NCBI GenBank assembly: GCA_023436205.1
Contig: JAEZKC010000059.1
Coordinates: forward strand, 186,001-250,000
Length of the DNA: 64,000 nt
Origin: Fibrobacterota bacterium
GTDB lineage: Bacteria > Fibrobacterota > Chitinivibrionia > Chitinivibrionales > Chitinispirillaceae
Reading direction: 5' to 3'
The notes under the pieces were generated by a model, which searched no databases, was not told the DNA's origin, and saw nothing but the letters and a program-made list of their open reading frames with translations. This document shows, piece by piece, positions 27,123 to 35,159 of the stretch; positions within the stretch are counted from its first letter, which is position 1, and each line of letters begins with the position of its first letter. Both the position numbers and the translations under genes were made by a program.

Positions 27123-27497
27123 ATCTTACCCCAGCTTTCGGTTACAGGACATCCATGTCGCTGCGCCTCCTCACAGGCCTTTCTGATGGCTCTCAGTGAA
27201 AAGCACGCTGTGTGTGAAATTATGCAGTACTGCTGGTGCACGGCCAATTACCTCCCAAATGCAGGGTGTTAAGCATTGACTTGGAGGCGCAAACGGTATG
27301 CCTTCGGGTCTAACACGTTTAATTATCGGGATTTGGGTATGACTGAACAGGCTCCACAAATTACATTCTAAGCCAAATTGAGAATGTATTGAATTGATTG
27401 AGAAAAATGCAGATGAAAGGAACTGTTGGTCGCAGTTAAACGTACTGAATTTCAGTCCCTGAATTATTTTGCCTATTTATCTGCCGAAGGATGATAA
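27123..27497. other. Intergenic region, no gene supported
   Basis: 375 bases between divergent genes. Two overlapping leftward frames (to 27247 and 27359) cover the stretch, but they conflict with each other and have no ribosome site or recognisable motif. The right end carries the GAAGGA ribosome site for the methyltransferase gene. No structure or repeat was seen. Confidence 0.4.
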
Positions 27498-28670
27498 ATG
27501 TCTCTGTCTGCTTCTTGTGAACATTTTCCGCTCTGTGGTGGCTGTACATCACTAGACTTTTCCTATGAAAAGCAACTGGCGGGAAAACATGCTCAACTGC
27601 TTGAATTGTTTTCTGATACAGAGGTTCAAATCCCTACTGTCATCCCGAGTCCTCAGCCCTTTTACTATCGCCATAAAGTCCAGCTTCCTTTTGGATTCTC
27701 AGCCAAACATTCCGGCAAAGGTTTGACACTTGGCTGCTATGCAGCTGATTCTCATCGGGTTATCGATCAGAAGCAGTGCCTTATTCAGGATCCGGACCTG
27801 ACCGCAGTGGTTCATGCTGTTCGTTTCTGGGCTGGGAAGACCGGCTTGGGTGTTTATGAGGAGAAAAGGAACAGTGGCTTTTTCAGACACGTACTTTTGC
27901 GCAGAGGACTTCAAACGGGGGAAATACTGGTTGGGCTGGTCACAAATGGTCCTCGGCCTGTTTCCTCCAGAAATTTGGCCCGTTCATTAATCATGAGCAT
28001 AGAGAAGCAAATCGATACGGAAAGGTCACGAGTAGTGGGGGTGGTACAGAGCGTAAATACCCGCAGTACCAACGTCGTTATTGGTTCCCGGGAAGAAGTG
28101 TGGTGGGGAAGACCTTTTCTTAAGGAGAAGCTTGGTCCGTACATGTTCAAGGTGGGTATTTCCACTTTTTTTCAGGTTAACCCTTATCAGACACCGCAAC
28201 TATATAACGAAGTTTTAAAATGGGTACCGCAAGGTGCAAGTGTACTGGATGTATACTGCGGTGTGGGAACCATCTCATTATGGCTTTCCCAGAAGGCATC
28301 TCAGGTTATAGGCATCGAGGAGAATGAACAATCGATCAGGGAGGCTCGAGAATCGGCCAGAAATAACGGCGTGAAAAATGTTTCTTTTCGCTCGGGAGAT
28401 GCTTCAGTACTGCTTCCTCAATACGCGGACAGCTTTGATGTCGTAGTGGTTGATCCACCCAGGAGAGGTTTGGAGGGGGGGGCTATGTCTGCCTTGAAGA
28501 CCGGCCGGTTGAAGAGAAGGATAATATATGTTTCTTGTAATCCTCAAACACTTCATAGGGACATAAAGATGCTTGGGGATAAGTACCGGGTGGTGAGTCT
28601 GGTGGGGGTGGATATGTTTCCGCAAACGGGGCATGTGGAGTGTGTGGGGGTGCTTGAGCCCCGGACGTGA
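27498..28670 (+). CDS. RNA 5-methyluridine methyltransferase, RumA/RlmD type
   Basis: A 390-residue SAM-dependent RNA methyltransferase. Four cysteines for a [4Fe-4S] cluster are in place (Cys7, Cys13, Cys16 and Cys94), characteristic of RumA-type rather than TrmA enzymes. The Rossmann motif is LDVYCGVGTIS, followed by VVDPPRRGLEG and the catalytic cysteine in YVSCNPQTL. No N-terminal TRAM domain is present, so it is shorter than E. coli RlmD. It probably methylates C5 of a uridine in 23S rRNA; the exact site cannot be told from sequence. A GAAGGA ribosome site precedes the ATG. It stands alone. Confidence 0.93.
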   Translation: MSLSASCEHFPLCGGCTSLDFSYEKQLAGKHAQLLELFSDTEVQIPTVIPSPQPFYYRHKVQLPFGFSAKHSGKGLTLGCYAADSHRVIDQKQCLIQDPDLTAVVHAVRFWAGKTGLGVYEEKRNSGFFRHVLLRRGLQTGEILVGLVTNGPRPVSSRNLARSLIMSIEKQIDTERSRVVGVVQSVNTRSTNVVIGSREEVWWGRPFLKEKLGPYMFKVGISTFFQVNPYQTPQLYNEVLKWVPQGASVLDVYCGVGTISLWLSQKASQVIGIEENEQSIREARESARNNGVKNVSFRSGDASVLLPQYADSFDVVVVDPPRRGLEGGAMSALKTGRLKRRIIYVSCNPQTLHRDIKMLGDKYRVVSLVGVDMFPQTGHVECVGVLEPRT

Positions 28671-28765
28671 GGAAATCTCCCGCTGCAGGTTGGGGAAGTT
28701 AATCAGAACTGAAAAAACTTGGAAAATCCTTTAGCAGTTTGATCTCGGGTTTTGGTACTCGTTGT

Positions 28766-28785
28766 TATAACTGTTTGCAGTTATA
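28766..28785 (+). terminator. AT-rich hairpin between methyltransferase and SOS cluster
   Basis: TATAACTG (28766-28773) pairs perfectly with CAGTTATA (28778-28785) across TTTG. It lies 95 bases after the methyltransferase stop and before the lexA promoter. No U-run follows directly, so it may be a weak terminator or an operator-like palindrome. Confidence 0.35.
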
Positions 28786-28841
28786 GCTCCTTTCAGTAAG
28801 GATGGGGTAGGTGGGTAAATAATCTGCTTTCAACAAAAAAC

Positions 28842-28870
28842 TTGCATGCTGTTCATTTGAACAGTATATT
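28842..28870 (+). promoter_or_regulatory. Promoter of the lexA cluster
   Basis: TTGCAT (28842-28847) and TATATT (28865-28870) are separated by exactly 17 bases and form a good sigma-70-type promoter. The whole spacer is occupied by the LexA-box palindrome, so repressor binding would block it directly. The predicted transcript starts about 40 bases before the 71-codon gene. Confidence 0.75.
28849..28864. promoter_or_regulatory. LexA box (SOS operator), CTGT-N8-ACAG
   Basis: CTGTTCATTTGAACAG is a perfect palindrome matching the E. coli-type LexA consensus CTGT-N8-ACAG. It sits between the -35 and -10 elements of the promoter upstream of lexA, as expected for autoregulation. It was recognised by eye and from its context. 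Confidence 0.8.
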
Positions 28871-28915
28871 AAAAACAACAACGAAACCACTTAACCTCTC
28901 TTTCAGGATTTTTCT

Positions 28916-29131
28916 ATGAAACTCAAAGCCGTCTCCCCGCAATTAAATCTATCGTTTCTTGAAAAGTTCCAGCCTGGTGCAAGGGAATGTGTCTGGTCTG
29001 TTGCCCACACGGCTGCTCCCTTTAAAACCCTTCGCTATCGGCCTGCTCCTCAGTTTTCAATTAAGGGCGGATTCATGGGAACTGGTTCTCAGCGTCGAAT
29101 GTTCATTGTAGGTAAAATCGGAAAATTTTAA
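28916..29131 (+). CDS. Basic 71-residue protein, first gene of SOS cluster
   Basis: A small protein with twelve Lys/Arg and only two Glu, hence strongly basic; no membrane segment or signal peptide. AGGA lies seven bases before the ATG. It is the first gene after the LexA-box promoter and ends 12 bases before lexA, so it should be SOS-induced together with lexA. I recognise no family: it is not SulA, YneA or ImuA by sequence. DNA binding or a checkpoint role would fit the charge and context, but that is inference. A non-coding leader cannot be fully excluded. Confidence 0.6.
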   Translation: MKLKAVSPQLNLSFLEKFQPGARECVWSVAHTAAPFKTLRYRPAPQFSIKGGFMGTGSQRRMFIVGKIGKF

Positions 29132-29143
29132 TCGGACCAGCAT

Positions 29144-29770
29144 ATGAACTATCAGAATCTAACTTCAGAGCAGAGTCGCGTTTTCAACTTCATTCTGAAA
29201 TATAGAGATCAGTTTGGGTATCCTCCCACCGTTCGGGAGATAGCATTAGAACTTGGGTATAAAAGTGCCAATAATGTCCGGCAGCATTTAAAGCTCATCG
29301 AACGTAAGGGGTATTTGCGAATTGCGGGAGGGCGGGCTCGCGGAATCGAAATCTTGGATACCTCATCCGATTTTGAAGAAATGCATGAAAGTGGGATTCC
29401 TCTGGTAGGGGCGGTAGCCGCAGGAAAACCAATTACCGCTGTAGAAAACCTTGAGGGTTATATAACTCTTGATCGTACCATTTTTAAGGGTGAGGACCTC
29501 TTTGCTCTTCGGATCAGGGGTGAAAGTATGAAAGAGATAGGCATTCTCGATAATGACATTGTGGTAATCAGAAAACGGGCCACTGCCGAAAACGGCGAAG
29601 TCATTGTCGCTCTTATAGATGGAGAGGCAACCCTCAAGCGCTTTTTTCGTCGCGGTAACAATATCGTGCTGCATCCCGAAAATGCCAGTTTCAAAGATAT
29701 TATCATCCCTGAGGGCGAGGATATTCAGGTTGTCGGCAAGCTTGTAGGTGTGATTAGAAAGTATCAGTAG
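29144..29770 (+). CDS. lexA: LexA repressor
   Basis: A 208-residue SOS repressor-protease. Residues 1-70 form the winged helix-turn-helix (TVREIALELGYKSANNVRQHL). The self-cleavage site Ala93-Gly94 (VAAGKP), nucleophile Ser128 (GESM) and general base Lys165 (EATLKRF) are all present. In the recognition helix Ser41 and Asn43 match E. coli LexA positions, but the following residues differ (NVRQ for AAEE). Second gene of the cluster, with a weak own ribosome site and probable coupling to the 71-codon gene 12 bases upstream. It should repress its own promoter through the box at 28849. Confidence 0.96.
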   Translation: MNYQNLTSEQSRVFNFILKYRDQFGYPPTVREIALELGYKSANNVRQHLKLIERKGYLRIAGGRARGIEILDTSSDFEEMHESGIPLVGAVAAGKPITAVENLEGYITLDRTIFKGEDLFALRIRGESMKEIGILDNDIVVIRKRATAENGEVIVALIDGEATLKRFFRRGNNIVLHPENASFKDIIIPEGEDIQVVGKLVGVIRKYQ

Positions 29771-29805
29771 TCAGCTCCCTTAACTTTTCTCTCATTTTTT
29801 TTACC

Positions 29806-30924
29806 ATGGACTCACAGGAAAAACTTAAGCTTCTTTCTGATGCTTCCCGTTACGATTTGGCTTGTGCCTGTGGAACAAAGAACCAGGATCAGCGGGTCAG
29901 GGGCACTGATGGTGCCTGGCTGTATCCCGTTTCTCTTCCAAACGGGGGATTTTCAGTCATGCTGAAGACATTGATGTCAAATGTATGCAGCAATGATTGC
30001 GGGTATTGTCCTTTTAGAAATACGGTGGATCTGCCGCGCTGTACCATAGCTCCGGAAGAGATGGCATCTGTTTTCATGGATTATGTTCGTCAGAAGAAGG
30101 TGTTTGGCATCTTTTTGAGCAGCGGTGTGGTGGGTACGGCTGACAACACAATGGAACTTCTGAATTCGACAGCTGAAATTCTGCGCACTAAATTCAGCTA
30201 CAAAGGTTATATACATCTTAAAATTATCCCGGGTGCATCAGATGCGGCAATAGACCAGGCGCTGTCATTGTCCAATGCCGTATCAATTAACATTGAAACT
30301 CCCGGGGAAAAGCACTTTACCCTGCTATCCCAAAAGAAAAATTTCAATCGCGACATAATCTCTCCCATGCGCCGGATCGCGCAGCAAACTGCCAGGGGGA
30401 TGCCCTTTTCGCGGGTACGGCAGACTACCCAGTTCATTGTGGGTGCCTCAAATGAATCCGATGCAGAAATCGTGAAGTACACCGCGGGTCTTTATGAAAG
30501 GTTGCATCTCAACAGGGTTTATTTCTCCTCTTATCAGAAAGGGTTGGGGCAGGGCAATCTACCGGGAGAAAACCGGCAGTTCAGGCATTCTGATGAAAAC
30601 TTTGTGAGAGAACATCGTCTTTATCAGGTCGATTTTCTGTTTCGCACCTACGGGTTCAGAAATGAAGATATTCAGTTCGATGATAATGGCAGTCTCTTTT
30701 ATGATCGTGATCCCAAGCTTGTCTGGGCGCAGTCTCATCCGGAACGGTTTCCAGTAGATGTGAACAGGGCTCAAAAAACAGAACTGCTTCGTGTGCCCGG
30801 GATCGGTCCGGAAACTGCTCGGCGTATTATTAAAATGCGCAAGGAGGGGAGAATCCGTTCCGTCGAGGCACTGCCTTTCAAAGGAAAACGCCTCGCGTTG
30901 GCCAAGCAGTACCTTAAAGCTTAA
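29806..30924 (+). CDS. Radical SAM protein with C-terminal helix-hairpin-helix (putative DNA modification/repair, TIGR03916-like)
   Basis: A 372-residue radical SAM enzyme. The cluster motif CSNDCGYC provides Cys61, Cys65 and Cys68, and two further N-terminal cysteines (Cys20, Cys22) may hold a second site. Residues ~310-372 carry a helix-hairpin-helix (LLRVPGIGPETARRIIKMR), a non-specific DNA-binding element. This matches the family annotated as putative DNA modification/repair radical SAM protein, which elsewhere often neighbours a uracil-DNA-glycosylase-like partner; none is seen here. It lies 35 bases after lexA on the same strand, consistent with SOS control. No clear Shine-Dalgarno sequence precedes the ATG. 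Substrate unknown. Confidence 0.88.
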   Translation: MDSQEKLKLLSDASRYDLACACGTKNQDQRVRGTDGAWLYPVSLPNGGFSVMLKTLMSNVCSNDCGYCPFRNTVDLPRCTIAPEEMASVFMDYVRQKKVFGIFLSSGVVGTADNTMELLNSTAEILRTKFSYKGYIHLKIIPGASDAAIDQALSLSNAVSINIETPGEKHFTLLSQKKNFNRDIISPMRRIAQQTARGMPFSRVRQTTQFIVGASNESDAEIVKYTAGLYERLHLNRVYFSSYQKGLGQGNLPGENRQFRHSDENFVREHRLYQVDFLFRTYGFRNEDIQFDDNGSLFYDRDPKLVWAQSHPERFPVDVNRAQKTELLRVPGIGPETARRIIKMRKEGRIRSVEALPFKGKRLALAKQYLKA

Positions 30925-30983
30925 TGTAATGTATTGTATTGATTTAAAAGAATATATAACAGTTAGTATACAGCGGTTTCTAA

Positions 30984-31775
30984 ATGGACAAACACCTTTT
31001 AATCGGCACTAGCGGTTATTCCTATACGGATTGGGTTGGGTGCTTTTATCCATCAGGAATGAGGCAGGGGGATTTCCTGCAGTATTACTCTGATCGTTTT
31101 GATATGACTGAACTGAACTTCACCTATTATCGCCAACCTGAAGCTTCCCAGATTAGCCGTATGGCAGAAACGGTGAGAAAAGAATTTATCTTCACGGTCA
31201 AAGCACATCGCACTCTCACTCATGAAATCAACCCGGCCGTTCTTCAGCAGGAAAGCCAAACTTTTCTGCAGGGAATAGAGCCGCTACTGCAAGAAGACAA
31301 GCTAAAGGCAGTACTGTTTCAATTTCCGCACAGTTTCCATTATACTGATCAGAATCGCCGTTATCTTGATACGCTTTTGAATACATTCCAAGGCATTCCG
31401 AGTGCGCTTGAATTCAGGGGACGAGACTGGCAGCGCCCATCCGTTTATGGTGAGCTTGATCGTCGTGGTGTGGCGTTGGTGAACGTGGATGAACCCCGTT
31501 TATATAGTCTGCCCAAACCCACAGCTCTGGTGACCTCTGATCGTTTAGCTTACGTTCGCTTTCATGGACGCAACCGTGAAAACTGGTGGGGCGGGGATAA
31601 TGTAAGTCGTTATGATTACTGCTATTCAGACGCCGAGCTTAAAGAATGGGTTCCGAGGGTAAAGGAGATGCTGGAGCGAGCAGGGGTGGTATTACTGGTA
31701 TTTAACAATCATTCCAGAGGGCAGGCTGTGCAGAATGCGATTCGTCTCAGGGAGATGCTTAAGGCTGAAGCGTGA
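30984..31775 (+). CDS. DUF72 (YecE-like) family protein
   Basis: A 263-residue TIM-barrel-like protein of the DUF72 family. Markers are the N-terminal GTSGYSYTDWVGCFYP, the central ALEFRGRDW and the late YVRFHGRN...WWGGD region. The family is widespread but biochemically uncharacterised; it is sometimes found near DNA repair genes. Here it lies 59 bases after the radical SAM gene, in the same direction, inside the SOS cluster. The ribosome site is not obvious. Length is normal for the family. Confidence 0.9.
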   Translation: MDKHLLIGTSGYSYTDWVGCFYPSGMRQGDFLQYYSDRFDMTELNFTYYRQPEASQISRMAETVRKEFIFTVKAHRTLTHEINPAVLQQESQTFLQGIEPLLQEDKLKAVLFQFPHSFHYTDQNRRYLDTLLNTFQGIPSALEFRGRDWQRPSVYGELDRRGVALVNVDEPRLYSLPKPTALVTSDRLAYVRFHGRNRENWWGGDNVSRYDYCYSDAELKEWVPRVKEMLERAGVVLLVFNNHSRGQAVQNAIRLREMLKAEA

Positions 31776-31782
31776 ACGGAGA

Positions 31783-31907
31783 GGGAAAGCGCTGCCCCAG
31801 AGGTGAGCCAGTGACTCAATTATGTACATCCGGTGCGCAGCGGATTCACCTTGGTTCTTTCCCCGCGGAGGTAACGAATTACCTCTATCCTTCAGCTCTG
31901 GGGCAGT
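31783..31907 (+). ncRNA. Structured, pseudoknot-capable RNA element upstream of imuB
   Basis: An 11-bp perfect helix pairs CTGCCCCAGAG (31792-31802) with CTCTGGGGCAG (31896-31906). Inside it are a hairpin GAGGTAA (31868-31874)/TTACCTC (31879-31885) with a CGAA loop, and a nested arm built from GGTGA (31802-31806)/TCACC (31846-31850) and ATCCG (31828-31832)/CGGAT (31841-31845). GGGAAAG (31783-31789), 5' of the main helix, is complementary to CTTTCCC (31857-31863) within it, giving a seven-pair pseudoknot. It occupies the 188-base gap before imuB, 57 bases from its ATG. I recognise no known riboswitch class. The strand order resembles nested double-pseudoknot ribozymes, but key junctions do not match. 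Confidence 0.55.
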
Positions 31908-31963
31908 CCCAAAAAATTGCCACCCCTCAGCACTTGTCCCTAACGTAATCCCAATGAGGAAAA

Positions 31964-33121
31964 ATGGAACGTTCTATCCTTCATATAAATATCGTTAACT
32001 TCTTTGTCTCCGTGGCACGCGCTCGAGACCCCTCACTTAGAAACCGGCCGGTAGCGGTGGTCAGTGCGGGTGCGGCACGAAGGGTGGTAATTGATATCTC
32101 CGGGGAAGCTTTCCAGGCGGGGATTCGCCGGGGGATGACTCCTCAGGCCGCGCAGCGGCTTTGCCGTGATCTGCTTATCGTCCCCCCGACTCCTTCGGCT
32201 TACGAAAAGGTGGAAAGCTTACTGCTTGAAAGCGCATCCAGGCTTTCTCCTAAAGCCGAACTTGCCGGTCCCGGGCACCTGTTTGTGGATCTCACCGGCA
32301 CTCGGCGCCTTCTGGGAACCCCGGTTGAAGTGGGAGACCGGTTCAGGAAGCAGATTTCTCTGGACTGTCTGCTTGACAGCGCCGTGGGGGTAGCCTCTAA
32401 CCGGCTTGTCAGCAAGGTGGCAACCCGGGTTATAAAACCCAAAGGATTGTGTTCTGTTCTGAGCGGCTGTGAGGAGGAGTTCATGGGGCCTCTTCCGGTT
32501 ACCTTTCTGCCGGGACTCGATAATCGCATTCTCACGCAGCTGCTTCAGTTTAATATTCGTACGGTGCAGGACATACTTTTGATTCCACCTGATGATCTGG
32601 TTCGTGCCTTGGGGCCTGCCGCTCTTGAATTATCCAGTCACGCCAGAGGTGTTGATGACACTCCGGTGCGGGATGCTGTGCTGCCGCCTCCTTCGGTCAG
32701 GGAGACGCTTACTCTCGAGGAACAGACCAATGATGAACATGTGCTTGCCTGTTCCCTTTTCCATCTGGTTTCCCGGGCCGGAATGCGCATGAGGGGTTTG
32801 GGGTATGGAACCGGTTCTGTTCGTCTTGGGATCAATTATGCAGACGGCAGTGCCTCTGCAAAGGCAGCCACGCTCTCACCTCCAGTGCAGGGAGATCTGA
32901 GTCTTTATGATGTCGTAATGGGGCTGTTTCGCAGGATTTTCACCCGAAGAGTACGTCTTTCTGAGCTGGAACTGGAGTTTTCCGATCTATCCTTTCCCTA
33001 TGGACAGGTGGATATGTTTGTTGACAGCACTAGAGAGCGGCAGCTTATGGGGGCGCTGGATGAAATTCGCAAGAGTTTTGGAGAGCAATCTATTAAATTC
33101 TGGGGTAGAGGAGTGGCATAG
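31964..33121 (+). CDS. imuB: ImuB-like inactive Y-family polymerase
   Basis: A 385-residue Y-family polymerase homologue (palm, fingers, thumb and little-finger regions in order). The N-terminus reads HINIVNFFVSV where active DinB has HVDMDxFF, so the metal-binding Asp is Asn9. The second metal motif, normally SLDEAYLDVT, reads GPGHLFVDLT with Gly104-His105 replacing Asp-Glu. Both catalytic sites are therefore lost, as in ImuB, the non-catalytic hub of the mycobacterial-type mutasome that recruits DnaE2 to the beta clamp. dnaE2 lies downstream but no ImuA gene is visible. GAGG precedes the ATG. The structured RNA element is just upstream. Confidence 0.82.
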   Translation: MERSILHINIVNFFVSVARARDPSLRNRPVAVVSAGAARRVVIDISGEAFQAGIRRGMTPQAAQRLCRDLLIVPPTPSAYEKVESLLLESASRLSPKAELAGPGHLFVDLTGTRRLLGTPVEVGDRFRKQISLDCLLDSAVGVASNRLVSKVATRVIKPKGLCSVLSGCEEEFMGPLPVTFLPGLDNRILTQLLQFNIRTVQDILLIPPDDLVRALGPAALELSSHARGVDDTPVRDAVLPPPSVRETLTLEEQTNDEHVLACSLFHLVSRAGMRMRGLGYGTGSVRLGINYADGSASAKAATLSPPVQGDLSLYDVVMGLFRRIFTRRVRLSELELEFSDLSFPYGQVDMFVDSTRERQLMGALDEIRKSFGEQSIKFWGRGVA

Positions 33122-33175
33122 AGATTTGCTCTGTGATACTGTTTTTCTGTTACACCTTTAATCTTTCGGGGACAC

Positions 33176-33940
33176 ATGCAGCTTACACTTAAAAACTTTT
33201 CCTACAGATATCCGGTTTCCGGCGGTTTTGGATTGGGTCCGCTGGATCTCTCTTTTTCTCTTTCCGGCTGCACGGCTCTGGTGGGGTCCAACGGCAGCGG
33301 TAAGACCACGTTGATAAAGATTTTGCTTCGCCAGATGACCGGTATTGATGGTGAGTATCTGTTTGACGGTGATCCGGTTAATGTGACCCCCGGTGATTTT
33401 CTGTCCCGTTTCGGTGTGGGATACGCGCCGGAGCATCCTGTGCTGGATGAAACCTTAAGCGGACGTGAAAATCTCGAGGTGGTAAGGGAACTCCGCAATG
33501 TAGATCAGAAAAAATTCACTGCCCGTATGGAGCTTTTCAGACAATATCTTTTTCTGGATGACTGGTTTGAGTTGAAGGCTTGCAGAGACTGTTCACAGGG
33601 CATGCGCAAGAAAGTTTCTCTAATGATTGCATTCACATCCGCAAGCCGCTTTCTTGTTTTGGATGAGCCCACAAATGGCTTGGATCCGGCTTCAGTGTAT
33701 GGGATTAAACAGCTCGTTTCACAGTTTCGCAATCAGGGCGTGGGAACGCTTGTTTCGTCGCATGTCCTTGATTTTGTTGAGAAAATGGCAGATACCGTGA
33801 TAATCCTCAAGAAGGGAACTTTGCTTTTCTGCGGTTCGCTTGAGCAGCTTCGCGAACGCTGGCCCGGTAAGGCTCTCGATGAAGTCTATTTCAGCCTCTT
33901 CACGGATGACGCTTTTCTCAGTGCTGTGGTGAAATCATGA
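33176..33940 (+). CDS. ABC transporter ATP-binding protein
   Basis: A 254-residue ATPase subunit. Walker A is GSNGSGKTT (about residues 37-45) and Walker B with the catalytic Glu is FLVLDEPTNGLDP; the signature motif is the divergent CSQGMRKK instead of LSGGQ, common in ABC-2-type exporters. It overlaps the following permease gene by four bases (ATGA), so the two form a transporter. It is embedded between imuB and dnaE2, an unexpected position; whether it belongs functionally to the SOS response is unknown. Confidence 0.93.
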   Translation: MQLTLKNFSYRYPVSGGFGLGPLDLSFSLSGCTALVGSNGSGKTTLIKILLRQMTGIDGEYLFDGDPVNVTPGDFLSRFGVGYAPEHPVLDETLSGRENLEVVRELRNVDQKKFTARMELFRQYLFLDDWFELKACRDCSQGMRKKVSLMIAFTSASRFLVLDEPTNGLDPASVYGIKQLVSQFRNQGVGTLVSSHVLDFVEKMADTVIILKKGTLLFCGSLEQLRERWPGKALDEVYFSLFTDDAFLSAVVKS

Positions 33941-35148
33941 TGAGCCAACAACTTATCAGCGCTGCTGAAAGAGAAGTTCTGGGTCTGTCAAAACCGTTCC
34001 GTCATGCAGCTATAAAGGGTGCCGTACCTGGGATTATAGCTTTTCTGGTTTTTGGATATGTGCCGTATATGAATCCTACAGGTGGTCTTCCATCAATTCC
34101 CGCAGCATGGATTGTAGGCATCGGTGCTATTCTGGGCTGGATGTTTCTTGCTTTACGTCTATTCGGTTTTGTGCGCCGGACTAGAAGGGAAGACCTGTTT
34201 TTCGTCTTCGGATTCGATCTCTCTCAAAGGCGCGAAGTTGCTGCCGCTATCCTTCATAAATATCGTCTGATCTGGTTGGAATTCATTTCCGGTGCATTGC
34301 TTTCGAGTTCAATGCTTGAATTTGCTATTTTGCATCAGCATTCCATTGTGCAGCTCATCATTATGCCGGTTACGGTGGTACTTCTGTTGATTGTGAGTGC
34401 ATTCTGCTTCAGGAAAATCATCGGGGTTCTCAAGCCTACCCCAAAAGATCCCCGTCTGTTGTTCGCCTGGCCCGGTAGCGGTTCACTGTATAGTCGCATC
34501 AAAGCCGGGTATGTTGTTACACTCTCCAGGTGGATTTCACGTTGCGCTCCCTCTCGCAGTCGGGGGCTTGTACTGCGGTCAAGTCTCTATCTCTTTCGCG
34601 CAGAACCGTTGCACCCCCTTCTGTTCTTAGTGGTGCCTCTGGTACTGGTGCTGCTTTTAAAGTATCTCAATACCCAAGTATATGGGATGAATGACTTTTT
34701 CCTGCTGGTATCGGTTTTTATCATGCAGATGACTTGTCTTGAGCCGTTACGGGAAGCTGCTGTGGTAATAACAGAACACCCCTGCTGCCGTGTGCGCGGC
34801 CGAAATCTCCTGTTGGCAAATACTATCCTGCTGGCAGCTCCAGTGATGATCGCACTCACACTGTTTCCGATCCTTGTTTCTCCGCAGACCTCCGTCGCCT
34901 ATCTCATTAGAATTCTTCAGTTTACGTTGGCTCTTCTAGTGTCCTCCATTATTGTCGGGCGTACTACCCTTTCTACTCAGGACAAGCGCCTCACGTTTGA
35001 ATTTGCATCATTGGGATTGTGTGGCCTTGGGTTGTTTATCGCTCTTTGGGGGTGGATATTCATCTTTATTTCACTATGCGGCATGTTGGTGGCCGAGTGG
35101 AAGTACGTCCGTCATAACGAGTGGTACAATGAGGAAATCGCAGGATAA
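33937..35148 (+). CDS. ABC transporter permease (ABC-2-like)
   Basis: A 403-residue integral membrane protein with roughly ten hydrophobic segments and a cytosolic N-terminus. It is translationally coupled to the ATPase gene upstream, whose stop overlaps its start codon, so the pair should form an exporter. No substrate-binding protein is present, arguing for export or extrusion rather than uptake. The sequence has no strong family motif that I recognise beyond general ABC-2 topology. It ends 11 bases before dnaE2. Confidence 0.8.
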   Translation: MMSQQLISAAEREVLGLSKPFRHAAIKGAVPGIIAFLVFGYVPYMNPTGGLPSIPAAWIVGIGAILGWMFLALRLFGFVRRTRREDLFFVFGFDLSQRREVAAAILHKYRLIWLEFISGALLSSSMLEFAILHQHSIVQLIIMPVTVVLLLIVSAFCFRKIIGVLKPTPKDPRLLFAWPGSGSLYSRIKAGYVVTLSRWISRCAPSRSRGLVLRSSLYLFRAEPLHPLLFLVVPLVLVLLLKYLNTQVYGMNDFFLLVSVFIMQMTCLEPLREAAVVITEHPCCRVRGRNLLLANTILLAAPVMIALTLFPILVSPQTSVAYLIRILQFTLALLVSSIIVGRTTLSTQDKRLTFEFASLGLCGLGLFIALWGWIFIFISLCGMLVAEWKYVRHNEWYNEEIAG

Positions 35149-35159
35149 GTAGGTTAGAG

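Noticed and set aside
26981..27359. Small lasso-type leader or protease genes upstream of the asparagine-synthase-like gene
   Set aside because: Considered because asparagine-synthase homologues occur with such genes, but the two overlapping frames share no motif with precursor peptides, PqqD-like proteins or transglutaminase-like proteases.
31783..31907. HDV-like self-cleaving ribozyme
   Set aside because: The helix order fits and the first helix is seven pairs, but the P3 arm is far too long, the expected P1.1 bases after P1b are missing and the P4-P2 junction lacks the consensus catalytic cytosine context. Kept only as an unclassified structured RNA.
31960..31973. GGAACGTTCT as a second LexA or other SOS operator at the imuB start
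   Set aside because: It overlaps the start codon and does not match CTGT-N8-ACAG; an eight-base palindrome is expected by chance.
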